From: Salinisphaera sp040361255 | Lineage (GTDB): Bacteria > Pseudomonadota > Gammaproteobacteria > Nevskiales > Salinisphaeraceae | Direction of reading: 5' to 3' | DNA: 64,000 nucleotides | Assembly (NCBI RefSeq): GCF_040361255.1 | Contig: NZ_APNG01000006.1 | Location: 149,033-213,032, forward strand | Shown here: in pieces, positions 54,489 to 62,344 of the stretch | Position numbering within the stretch: the first letter of the stretch is position 1 | How the letters are laid out: each line of letters starts with the position of its first letter | The notes under the pieces: model-generated | The model's input: only the letters and a program-made list of their open reading frames with translations | The model's database searches: none | Told to the model about the DNA's origin: nothing | Program-made: the position numbers and the translations under genes

Positions 54489-54502
54489 TATGTTATAACG
54501 TC
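54489..54502. promoter_or_regulatory. Zur-like box before the alcohol dehydrogenase gene
   Basis: ATGTTATAACGTCC contains the self-complementary GTTATAAC and lies 26 bp before the dehydrogenase start. Its reverse complement gives ACGTTATAACAT, identical to part of the box at 59107-59123. Confidence 0.6.
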
Positions 54503-54527
54503 CTTAACAGAACCCAAGGGTTTGCAA

Positions 54528-55709
54528 ATGAAAACGCGTGCTGCCATCGCCTGGGCACCCAACACCCCGCTCGAGATCGAAGAAGTCGATCTGCAAGGCC
54601 CCAAGGCGGGCGAAGTCCTGGTGCGTATCGTCACCACCAGCCTGTGTCATACCGATATGTTCACCCTTTCGGGGCGCGACCCCGAGGGTAATTTCCCCTG
54701 CATTCTCGGCCATGAAGGCTGCGGCATCGTCGAAGATGTCGGCAAGGGCGTAACCTCGGTCAAGGAAGGCGACGTGGTGATCCCGCTCTACCAGCCGGAG
54801 GACCCGAACTGCCCCTATATCAAGTCGGGCAAGACCAATTTGTGCCAGACCATCCGCAAGACCCAGGGCCAGGGGCTGATGCCCGACGGCAGCAGCCGCT
54901 TTTCCTACCGCGGGCAGATGCTGCACCACTATATGGGCACATCGACGTTTGCCGAATACACCGTGCTGCCCGAGATCGCCGTCGCCAAGATCGACCCGGC
55001 CGCGCCGTTGTCCAAGGCCTGTGTCATGGGCTGTGCCGTGCCCACGGGCGTGGGCGCGGTACGTAATACGGCCAAGGTCCAGCCGGGGGACACGGTCGCC
55101 GTATTCGGCCTGGGCGCGGTCGGCATGGCCGTGATTCAGGGCGCAGTTCTCCAGGGTGCGAGCCGCATCATCGGCATCGATATCAACCCCAACAAGTTCG
55201 CCTTGGCCGAATCACTGGGTGCGACCGAGTGCATCAATCCGCGTGATTATTCCGAGCCGCTGCACGAAGTCATCATCGACATGACCAACGGCGGCGTGGA
55301 TTTCTCCTTCGAATGTGTCGGCAGCGTGGAATTGATGCGCGCGGCCCTGGAGTGCTGCCACAAGGGCTGGGGCGAAAGCATCATCATCGGCGTGGCCGGG
55401 GCCGGCGAAGAAATATCGACCCGGCCGTTCCAACTGGTCACCGGCCGGGTATGGCGTGGCTCCGCCTTCGGCGGCGTGCTGGGTCGCTCGGAGCTGCCCG
55501 GCATGGTCGATGAATGGCTCAACGGCACCATCGACGTGGATCCATACATCACCCACAACATGGACCACGAGCAGCTCAACACGGCATTCGAACTGTTACG
55601 CAGCGGCCAGGCCATTCGTTCGGTGATTCACTATCGCGACGAGACCCTCACCCCGGATCTGCCGGGCGAACTGGTCACATCCCGAAACGCGGTCGTCGAA
55701 CCCGCCTGA
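54528..55709 (+). CDS. class III alcohol dehydrogenase-like enzyme with degenerate structural zinc site
   Basis: This 393-residue enzyme resembles S-(hydroxymethyl)glutathione dehydrogenase (FrmA/AdhC). Catalytic zinc ligands are kept: C40 (LCHTD), H62-E63 (GHEG) and C169 (MGCAV). The NAD motif is FGLGAVGMAVIQGA. The structural zinc site is broken: the four cysteines expected at 92, 95, 98 and 106 are here D92, C95, I98 and C106 (QPEDPNCPYIKSGKTNLC). It would therefore use one zinc per subunit rather than two. A Zur-like box precedes it, so this looks like a zinc-sparing paralogue for formaldehyde or alcohol oxidation under zinc shortage. AAGGG precedes the ATG at 54528. Confidence 0.88.
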   Translation: MKTRAAIAWAPNTPLEIEEVDLQGPKAGEVLVRIVTTSLCHTDMFTLSGRDPEGNFPCILGHEGCGIVEDVGKGVTSVKEGDVVIPLYQPEDPNCPYIKSGKTNLCQTIRKTQGQGLMPDGSSRFSYRGQMLHHYMGTSTFAEYTVLPEIAVAKIDPAAPLSKACVMGCAVPTGVGAVRNTAKVQPGDTVAVFGLGAVGMAVIQGAVLQGASRIIGIDINPNKFALAESLGATECINPRDYSEPLHEVIIDMTNGGVDFSFECVGSVELMRAALECCHKGWGESIIIGVAGAGEEISTRPFQLVTGRVWRGSAFGGVLGRSELPGMVDEWLNGTIDVDPYITHNMDHEQLNTAFELLRSGQAIRSVIHYRDETLTPDLPGELVTSRNAVVEPA

Positions 55710-55728
55710 TACGACACGTCGCAAACCG

Positions 55729-55759
55729 GCCCGCCGCATGGCTCATGCGGCGGGCTTTC
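55729..55759 (+). terminator. strong hairpin after the dehydrogenase gene
   Basis: GCCCGCCGCATG and CATGCGGCGGGC form a perfect 12-bp stem with a 3-nt loop, followed by only three T residues. Termination may be partial. Confidence 0.55.
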
Positions 55760-55796
55760 GACCAGTCCGATCCCAAAACTGCTGCAAGAGGTCGCC

Positions 55797-56039
55797 ATGA
55801 CAGCGCATAACGACGTCGTCCCCCGCCGCTACGAACAGTGGCGTCACTGCATCACGGTCGACTGCGGTATAGCATTGACCCCGGCCTATATCGGACAACG
55901 GCTGCACGCGCTGCGCGATGACGCGGATTACGCTACCCGGCGATTCATCGAAGTCTATGGCGCGGCCCACCATCGTGCCGTCATCGGCTGGTTCGAACGC
56001 GCGGCCGCCGAGCTGAACGCCACCGATCCGGCACGCTGA
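55797..56039 (+). CDS. 80-residue conserved small protein beside a COG0523 GTPase gene
   Basis: This 80-residue soluble protein begins MTAHNDVVPRRYEQWRHCIT and continues VDCGIALTPAYIGQRLHAL. It has two cysteines and a C-terminal helix with AAHHRAVIGWF. I recall similar small proteins next to COG0523 genes in the P. aeruginosa zinc locus around PA5534, but no function is known. AAGAGG precedes the start. The 40-bp gap to the GTPase gene suggests cotranscription. Cys and His residues could bind zinc; the family is otherwise unassigned. Confidence 0.75.
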   Translation: MTAHNDVVPRRYEQWRHCITVDCGIALTPAYIGQRLHALRDDADYATRRFIEVYGAAHHRAVIGWFERAAAELNATDPAR

Positions 56040-56079
56040 CAGGCCCGAGCGCCGAAACACCCCACCCCTTCAACCGCTA

Positions 56080-57177
56080 ATGCCCGCATCCGCCGACACG
56101 CCCATTCCCATCACCCTGCTGACCGGCTTTTTGGGCAGCGGCAAGACCACCCTGCTCAACCAGCTGGTACGCCAACCCGGCATGAACCGCACCCTGGTGG
56201 TCATTAACGAATTCGGCGAAATCGGCCTGGACCATCAGTTGTTCAGTGCCAGCCACGAAAGCGAACTCGTCGCACTCGACAGCGGCTGCCTGTGCTGCAC
56301 GGTACGCGGCGATCTCGTACGTACCCTGCGGGATGCCACTTGGCGCTTCGCCCGCGACGGCGAACGCTATTTCGACCGGCTGGTGATCGAAACCACCGGC
56401 CTGGCCGACCCGGCGCCGATTCTGCATACCCTGATGACCGACGCCCGTATCGCCCGCGCCTACCGGCTGGATGGGGTCGTGACCTGTGTGGACGCCGTCC
56501 ACGGGCAGGCCAGCCTCGATGCGCACGACGAGGCGATGAAACAGGCCGCCATTGCCGACCTGCTGCTACTGACCAAAGCCGATCTCGCGGATACCGCGAC
56601 GCTGGCCAACCTGCGCGCACGTCTCGGCGCGCTCAACAACGGCGCACGCCAGATCACGGCGACCCACGGCCATGTCGATGCCAGCGCGCTAACCGATCTC
56701 GGCATCGATCCGCAAAGCGCACACGGGGCCGATATCGAACGCTGGCTGGGCAACGCCCCGGCCGCAAAGACACCCCAGCCGGCTACTACCGGCCTGCGCC
56801 TGGGCGCGGCCGTGGCGACCCCGGCGCCCACGCTTGCGCCAACGTCGGTCGGCAACGATCCGAATCGCCACGACGATCGCGTGCGTGCGCACTGCTTTAC
56901 TTTCGATACGCCCATCGACGCCGATCGTCTCGAGGTATGGCTGCAGCTGATGGTGTCGCTCATGGGCGAGCGCATGCTGCGTATCAAGGGCCTGATCCAT
57001 ATTGCCGGCGAAGCCCGACCCGCCGTCATCCACGGGGTGCAGCATATCTTTCACCCCATGACGTGGCTCGACGCCTGGCCGGACGAAGACCGACGCTCGC
57101 GGCTGGTCTTCATTACCCGCGATATTCCGCGCGAATCGCTGGCGGGCATTCTGGCCGCGCTGGACAGTACGGCATAG
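56080..57177 (+). CDS. COG0523 (CobW/ZNG-type) GTPase metallochaperone
   Basis: This 365-residue G3E GTPase has P-loop GFLGSGKTT at 16-24, the metal motif CLCC at 70-73, and the ETTGLADPAP switch region. The guanine specificity motif is TKAD near 164-167. The C-terminal CobW domain contains RMLRIKGLIHIAGEARPAVI. Related proteins deliver zinc or another metal to client enzymes using GTP. The CLCC form resembles E. coli YjiA. With the upstream 80-residue protein it forms a small unit within the zinc cluster. No Zur-like box was seen immediately before this unit. Confidence 0.9.
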   Translation: MPASADTPIPITLLTGFLGSGKTTLLNQLVRQPGMNRTLVVINEFGEIGLDHQLFSASHESELVALDSGCLCCTVRGDLVRTLRDATWRFARDGERYFDRLVIETTGLADPAPILHTLMTDARIARAYRLDGVVTCVDAVHGQASLDAHDEAMKQAAIADLLLLTKADLADTATLANLRARLGALNNGARQITATHGHVDASALTDLGIDPQSAHGADIERWLGNAPAAKTPQPATTGLRLGAAVATPAPTLAPTSVGNDPNRHDDRVRAHCFTFDTPIDADRLEVWLQLMVSLMGERMLRIKGLIHIAGEARPAVIHGVQHIFHPMTWLDAWPDEDRRSRLVFITRDIPRESLAGILAALDSTA

Positions 57178-57260
57178 CCTAATGGCGTCCTGGCTATCCA
57201 AGAAATCAAGCAGGCGCCGGGAAGCAATCCCCGGCCTCGATCGATCTGTCTTTCGCCCTA

Positions 57261-57289
57261 TTCGCGTTCCTTCGCGTTCATTTGCGGAC
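57261..57289 (+). repeat. dispersed intergenic repeat, copy 3
   Basis: TTCGCGTTCC is followed by TTCGCGTTCATTTGCGGAC, matching the copies in the hslU-DUF971 gap and near 63.7 kb. It lies in the gap between two convergent GTPase genes. Confidence 0.6.
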
Positions 57290-57395
57290 AACCTGCCTGC
57301 TTGAAAACAGCCAGCTGAGTTTCATAAATGCTCAGGAACGGCGTTAGAACCCCTGACCACGTCCGCTGTTTCGATGGCGGATGACCAGCGCGATA

Positions 57396-57434
57396 AAAAG
57401 GCCCCGGCGTCGCGAGCAAACGAGCGCCGGGGCA
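57396..57434 (-). terminator. Rho-independent terminator of the dksA2-GTPase operon
   Basis: On the minus strand GCCCCGGCG pairs with CGCCGGGGC across a 15-nt loop, followed by CTTTTT. It begins 27 bp past the GTPase stop. Confidence 0.8.
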
Positions 57435-57460
57435 GACGGACGAACGGTTGTTGGCTTCGA

Positions 57461-58663
57461 CTAATGCGCCGCGAGCTGCCAGCGCGGGAACGGATCGTCG
57501 AACTCGCGCCACATCTCGGGCCCGCCCATGCATTCGGCCTCGGTGAGCAGACAGGCATCCAGACGCTCGATCAGCGCCGCTTCGTCCATGCCCATGCCGA
57601 TGATGACGATCTCCTGGCGCCGGTCGCCGTAGAGCGGGTCCCACATTGCCGTGAGCGTTGCCCGTGCCTCCGGATCTTCGGGCGCTTGCCCGGCGCGTTC
57701 GCTGGCCCACCACAGGCCGATCGCCTGATGGGTGAGCGCGCCGCCGGCCTGGGCCATTTCGCCGACGAAATCGGGCCGCGTGGCCAGCCAGAACCACCCC
57801 TTGCTGCGCAGTACGCCGGGCCAGTCCGAATGGAACAGTTCGAGCAGACGCTGGGGGTGAAACGGCTGGCGGCGCCGATAGACGAAGCTGCTGATGCCGT
57901 ATTCCTCGGTTTCGGGTGTATGCACGCCCTGGAGTTCGCGTACCCAGCCCGCCGACATCGCCGCGCGGTCGAAATCGAAACGCCCGGTGCCGACGATATC
58001 GCCCGTGGCGATGCGGCCGTGTTCGGCCTCGATCACCTGGGCGGCCGGGTTGAGCGCAGCAATCACGCCGCGCGCCGCACGGCTTTGTTCCGGCGTGGCC
58101 AGGTCGATCTTGTTGAGCACGATGACGTCGGCAAACTCGATCTGGTCGACGAGTAGATCGACCACGCTGCGCTCGTCTTCTTCGCCCAGCGACTCGCCGC
58201 GATCGGCGATGAAGTCCGCGCTTTCATAATCGGCCAGCAGCGCTGCGGCATCGACCACGGTGGCCATGGTATCCAGACGCGCGACGTCGGCCAGCGAAAA
58301 ACCGTCTTCGTCGCGTACCGCGAACGTGGCCGCGACCGGCATGGGCTCGGAGATACCGGTGGATTCGATCAGCAGATAGTCGAAGCGCTGTTCGCGTGCC
58401 AGCCGCGTGACCTCGGCGAGCAGATCGTCGCGCAGCGTGCAGCAGATGCAGCCGTTGGAAAATTCGACCAGCTTCTCGTCGACGCGCGACAGCGCGCCGC
58501 TATCGCGAATACGGGCGGCGTCGATATTGATCTCGCTCATGTCGTTGACGATGACCGCCACGCGCAGACCGTCGCGGTTGGCGAGTACGTGGTTGAGTAC
58601 GGTGGTCTTGCCCGCGCCGAGAAAGCCCGAAAGCACGGTGACCGGCAGGCGTGTGTCACGCAT
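57461..58663 (-). CDS. COG0523 GTPase, Zur-induced type (ZigA-like)
   Basis: This 400-residue G3E GTPase has the P-loop SGFLGAGKTT at 12-21, the metal motif CICC at 72-75 and ESTGISEPMPVA. The guanine motif is NKID. The C-terminal domain includes GWFWLATRPDFVGEM and a tail ending FPRWQLAAH. Its length and its position after dksA2 match ZigA-type, Zur-regulated zinc chaperones. It should help supply zinc to essential enzymes during starvation. AGAGG precedes the ATG at 58663. It follows dksA2 by 29 bp in one operon. Confidence 0.92.
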   Translation of the reverse strand: MRDTRLPVTVLSGFLGAGKTTVLNHVLANRDGLRVAVIVNDMSEINIDAARIRDSGALSRVDEKLVEFSNGCICCTLRDDLLAEVTRLAREQRFDYLLIESTGISEPMPVAATFAVRDEDGFSLADVARLDTMATVVDAAALLADYESADFIADRGESLGEEDERSVVDLLVDQIEFADVIVLNKIDLATPEQSRAARGVIAALNPAAQVIEAEHGRIATGDIVGTGRFDFDRAAMSAGWVRELQGVHTPETEEYGISSFVYRRRQPFHPQRLLELFHSDWPGVLRSKGWFWLATRPDFVGEMAQAGGALTHQAIGLWWASERAGQAPEDPEARATLTAMWDPLYGDRRQEIVIIGMGMDEAALIERLDACLLTEAECMGGPEMWREFDDPFPRWQLAAH

Positions 58664-58692
58664 ATCCAATCCTCTGGAAATGAAATTCAAAG

Positions 58693-59100
58693 TCAGCGAG
58701 CCGCGCGAAAGGCGCGCTCACGTAATTCGGCATCGGTCTTGATGTCGGCACAGGTGGTCGCGGTCGGCCGCGCCAGCAGGCGCTCGATGCCGATCGGCTC
58801 GCCCGAGACCTCGCACCAGCCGTAATCGCCGTCGCGAATCAGCTTTAGCGCGGCGTCGATCTTGTTGCGCAGCCGGGCTTCGCGATCCCGCAGGCGTAGG
58901 TCGAGCCAGCGCGCCTCTTCGGCCAGGGCGCGGTCGCCCGGATCTGCGAACGTGAGGTTTTCATTGAGCCGTACGCGAATATCACGTTCGCGTACGAGCA
59001 CTTCTTCGCGCAGCCGCAACAATCGTTCTCGAAAGAACGCGAGCTGATCCGGACTCATGTACTGGCTGTCGGGCATGGCCCGAAGTTCATCTTCTGTCAT
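58693..59100 (-). CDS. dksA2: DksA2-type RNA-polymerase factor with zinc-free finger
   Basis: This 135-residue protein is a DksA paralogue. A coiled-coil region (about 18-88, ending KIDAALKLIRDGDYGW) is followed by the globular finger. In DksA four cysteines bind zinc; here the positions are C96, S99, C117 and I120, so the site cannot hold zinc in the normal way. This is the pattern of P. aeruginosa DksA2, which replaces DksA in the stringent response when zinc is scarce. The coiled-coil tip acidic pair is conserved as ADPGDRA. A Zur-like box lies 7 bp upstream of the start. Confidence 0.93.
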   Translation of the reverse strand: MTEDELRAMPDSQYMSPDQLAFFRERLLRLREEVLVRERDIRVRLNENLTFADPGDRALAEEARWLDLRLRDREARLRNKIDAALKLIRDGDYGWCEVSGEPIGIERLLARPTATTCADIKTDAELRERAFRAAR

Positions 59101-59106
59101 AAATTT

Positions 59107-59123
59107 TAACGTTATAACATAAC
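59107..59123. promoter_or_regulatory. Zur-like box before dksA2
   Basis: TAACGTTATAACATAAC contains GTTATAAC and the wider inverted arms GTTAT / ATAAC. It lies directly before dksA2 in an AT-rich stretch that also holds CTATTA-N3-TAATAG. It is the best-formed of the boxes in this window. Confidence 0.65.
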
Positions 59124-59175
59124 TATTAGAATAATAGAGAAGCTGTCAAGTTCGGGAGGCCTCGCGCACTCGCAC

Positions 59176-59994
59176 TCAAGCCATAACGAGTTTCACGCCG
59201 AGCATCAAAAGAATACCGAGCGCGACCGGTAGCCAGATATGCCAGCCCGGCGTGTCCGGACGAGCGGAGGCCGGGCCTTCAAGGGCGACACATTCCAGCC
59301 CCACGTGCAGAAAGATTCCGGCAGCCAGGCCCTGAGCGAGCGCGCCCACGCCGACCGAGGGCGGCAGTACGCCGGTAGCCACGGCCACGAGTACGGCGAC
59401 GATGCCCACCGCACAGGCGGGCAGCATGATCCCGGCCAGCGCGCCGTCGTTGGCGCGCAGCCGCCGTGCCACCGCATAGCCGGCCGGAAACTTGTGGGCC
59501 ACGATGACACTGCCTACCCACAACCCAAGGCTCGGCGTCTGCGCATACAGCATGCCGATCACCACGCCTGCGCCGGCCGAATGCACGGTCAGCGCCAGCA
59601 GGCTGGATTCGCCCAGCGCCCCCGGGCGCCAGGCCTGGAATCGACAGGCGCGATGCAGGGCCAGACCGAACAACAGGCCGAACGACACGCCCACGCCCGC
59701 CATCCCCGCATCCAGGGAAACGGCCTTGGGCAAAAGCAGAATACAGGCCGCCGCGATCATCGCCCCGCCGGCCACGCCGTCCAGGGCTTGCCAGAATACA
59801 CTCGCACCCTGCGCCCGATAGCCGAGCACGCCGCCGGCGAGCATGGCCACGCAGGCAATCAGTGCGATCGAAGCGACCTTCGTATAGCCGGTCAGCGCCC
59901 CAAAGCCGACCGCGACGATAAACACCGCCGCGATCGTATAGCCCGCGCTGCGCCCTAGCCGATCGACCGGAACATCCGCCACCGATCGCGTCAT
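59176..59994 (-). CDS. ZIP-like metal transporter with altered metal motifs
   Basis: This 272-residue protein has about eight membrane helices and the overall ZIP layout. The two metal-site helices are unusual: the first reads LTVHSAGAGVVIGM (H138) and the second IVAHKFPAGYAVARRL (H167). Typical bacterial ZIPs have HNxPEG and HE or HN-type pairs, so several acidic ligands are missing. A third helix has FLHVGLECVAL. Zinc uptake across the inner membrane is expected from the neighbourhood, but the altered ligands could mean another metal or regulation. It follows the TonB receptor gene by 94 bp and may share its promoter. Confidence 0.75.
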   Translation of the reverse strand: MTRSVADVPVDRLGRSAGYTIAAVFIVAVGFGALTGYTKVASIALIACVAMLAGGVLGYRAQGASVFWQALDGVAGGAMIAAACILLLPKAVSLDAGMAGVGVSFGLLFGLALHRACRFQAWRPGALGESSLLALTVHSAGAGVVIGMLYAQTPSLGLWVGSVIVAHKFPAGYAVARRLRANDGALAGIMLPACAVGIVAVLVAVATGVLPPSVGVGALAQGLAAGIFLHVGLECVALEGPASARPDTPGWHIWLPVALGILLMLGVKLVMA

Positions 59995-60088
59995 CGCGGG
60001 TTACGACCGCGCCCGCGATTGCGCGGGCCGGCCTCGCTCGATGGGCGCACCCGCCGCATGCCGGACCGCGTTTCGATACCCATCACAC

Positions 60089-62269
60089 CTAGAACGGCAG
60101 GCGCGCGGTCAGGCGCACATCGCGGCCCGGCGACAGCGCATAGCCCTTATAGGTATCCAGAAAGCCGCGATAGTCCTCGTCCAGCAGATTGTGGATGGCC
60201 ATATCCAGATGCACCGTCTGGCCACCGATTTGCGGCGAAAAGCCGGCGCCGAGATCGACGAGATAGTAATCGTCGGTCGACGCCGAGCCGAACGGCGCGT
60301 TGTCGAACTGGGCAAACGGTTCGCCCGGGGCGGCATCCTTCGAGGCGTAGTAACGCACGCTCACCGATGCCCGCGGATCGCGCAGCCAGCCCTCGCTGGC
60401 CGGCTTGAACTGGGCGCCCACGCGCACGTTGTCGGCCGGCAGCAACGGCAGTTCGTCGTCATTGTCGCGACGTTCGCCGTGGACGGTTTCCGCCGCCAGA
60501 CTGAGTGTCATCCACGTGTTGACGTCTTTTTCGATCGACAGCTCGGCGCCGGTAAGCACGGCATCCGCCTGGGCGTTTTCGAGCACGGGCAGGCCGTTGA
60601 CCGCACGCCCGGTGTCCTGCAAAAAGATGTAGTCGTCGATGGCATTGCGATACACCGTGGCCTTGGCCCGTAGCGTATCCGAGGCCCAGCGTAGCGACAG
60701 ATCGGTATTCAGCGAGGTTTCCTCGTCGAGATCGGCATTGCCCTGCTGAAAGGCCGCCACGCCGCCGTGCTGGCCGGCGACATACAACTCGAACAGGCTC
60801 GGCGCGCGAAAGCCGCGACCCACATTGGCTGCCACCGACAGCTGCCTGGTCAGGCTATAAATGCCTCCGAGCGAACCGGTGATCACGTCATAGGTCTGTT
60901 TTTCCGCGTCGATCACGCTCTGCGAGGGATTGGCCGTCTTCGAGGCCTTGCCCTCGACTTCATGATGGTCGTAGCGCAGCCCGGCCTGGAGCAGCAGATC
61001 GCCAATGCCTTTTTCCTCAAAGGCGAAGATGGCGGCGTCGTCGACCGTACCGCCCGGCGAGAGCTGGGTGGTGCCGCGCGAGACCTGATCCTTGGTGACA
61101 TATTCGATACCCACGGTGCCGCCGTCCAGGCCGAGCACGGGCCCGTGCTGCCCTTCCAGACGCGCGGTGTACTGATCGAATTCGATATCGATGGCGTTAT
61201 CGAAACCGGCCGCACGCGCCGTACCGGCCGCATTGGAGCGACGCCGGTTGTTCTGCCACACCAGTTTCGGCTTCCAGGTGATGCCACCAGCCTGCTTGTT
61301 ACCGGCCAGCTCGACCTGTTCGTTGTCGATGTACTGGCCGATGCCCTCTTCGCCCTCGGACGGCGGGCGCGTGCCGGCCGGCGGCGGCAACAGGAAGTTG
61401 TGTTCGTCGTTGAAGCGGCTGTAGCGCGCAGTCCACTCGCCGCCGTCGTCGTCGCGATAGCCCAGCGCGAAATCGCCATTGACCTGATCGAAATCGGTAT
61501 AACCGAGCTTGCCGGTATAGGCCGGCGCGTCGCGGTAGCGCTCGGCCGGCGGCGGCGGGAAATAGGTCGACTCGTCGGGCGTTTCGATATCGCCCGCGCT
61601 GCGCCGGATCAGGCCCGCGGCATAACCGAAACGGCCATTGCCGCCGGTGGCCTTGATGCCGGTATCCCACTGGTCGTTATTGGTCGAATAACGGGTGAGC
61701 GCCTCGCCTTCGATCGGCGTATCCCAGTCGATTTCCGGCGGTAGCAGGTTGATCGCCCCGCCCAGCGCACTTGAGCCGTACAGCACGCTCGAGGCCCCGC
61801 GTACGACTTCCACCCGATCGACCAGAAAGGTGTCGGTGGTCGGCATATGGCGTACGCCGAACTGCTGATGATCCACGCCCACACCATCGGACAGGATCTT
61901 GATGCGCTCGCCCGAGAGGCCGCGAATGACCGGCTTGCCGACACTGTTGCCGGTGCTGATCGAATCCACGCCGGCCAGATCCTCGACCGCTTCGCCCAGA
62001 TTGCTCGCGCCCTTGGCTTCGATAGCGTCGGATTCGACCACATCGACATCCGCTGCCTGCGACAACGGACTGCCCGGCAGCGGCGCGCCCGTCACCGAAA
62101 TCGGGCCCAGTTCCTGCTGCTCGGCGCCCTGGCCCGGCAAGGCCAGCGTATCGACATCGTTACCGGCCGCCCAGGCCGACGCCGGCACGCACAGCAGCGC
62201 CAGACACACAGCCGAACGCCGCCACGGCCGCTGTACCGCGACCGGCCCGTATTGATAGTTCCCCCGCAT
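60089..62269 (-). CDS. TonB-dependent outer-membrane receptor, probable zinc (ZnuD-like) importer
   Basis: This 726-residue receptor has a signal peptide (MRGNYQYGPVAVQRPWRRSA, then a hydrophobic run ending AWAA). A plug domain has VGKPVIRGLSGERIKILSDG and VEVVRGASSVLYGSSALGGA. A 22-strand barrel ends in RLTARLPF, the terminal aromatic needed for assembly. The plug style resembles ZnuD-type zinc receptors, and the gene lies within the zinc cluster behind a Zur-like box. The ATG at 62269 is preferred to a TTG 15 bp upstream. Siderophore, heme or cobalamin transport cannot be fully excluded. Confidence 0.85.
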   Translation of the reverse strand: MRGNYQYGPVAVQRPWRRSAVCLALLCVPASAWAAGNDVDTLALPGQGAEQQELGPISVTGAPLPGSPLSQAADVDVVESDAIEAKGASNLGEAVEDLAGVDSISTGNSVGKPVIRGLSGERIKILSDGVGVDHQQFGVRHMPTTDTFLVDRVEVVRGASSVLYGSSALGGAINLLPPEIDWDTPIEGEALTRYSTNNDQWDTGIKATGGNGRFGYAAGLIRRSAGDIETPDESTYFPPPPAERYRDAPAYTGKLGYTDFDQVNGDFALGYRDDDGGEWTARYSRFNDEHNFLLPPPAGTRPPSEGEEGIGQYIDNEQVELAGNKQAGGITWKPKLVWQNNRRRSNAAGTARAAGFDNAIDIEFDQYTARLEGQHGPVLGLDGGTVGIEYVTKDQVSRGTTQLSPGGTVDDAAIFAFEEKGIGDLLLQAGLRYDHHEVEGKASKTANPSQSVIDAEKQTYDVITGSLGGIYSLTRQLSVAANVGRGFRAPSLFELYVAGQHGGVAAFQQGNADLDEETSLNTDLSLRWASDTLRAKATVYRNAIDDYIFLQDTGRAVNGLPVLENAQADAVLTGAELSIEKDVNTWMTLSLAAETVHGERRDNDDELPLLPADNVRVGAQFKPASEGWLRDPRASVSVRYYASKDAAPGEPFAQFDNAPFGSASTDDYYLVDLGAGFSPQIGGQTVHLDMAIHNLLDEDYRGFLDTYKGYALSPGRDVRLTARLPF

Positions 62270-62293
62270 GACATCCCCAGCCAAAAATAAAAT

Positions 62294-62312
62294 GAAATAA
62301 CATTACATTTAT
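62294..62312. promoter_or_regulatory. Zur-like box before the TonB receptor gene
   Basis: GAAATAACATTACATTTAT lies 25 bp upstream of the receptor start in an AT-rich patch. Its reverse complement has TGTAATGTTATTTC, one base from the TGTAACGTTAT of the box at 51559. The palindrome is imperfect. Confidence 0.5.
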
Positions 62313-62344
62313 ATCACGCGAGTAAACCCCGACCCAACCGTGCT

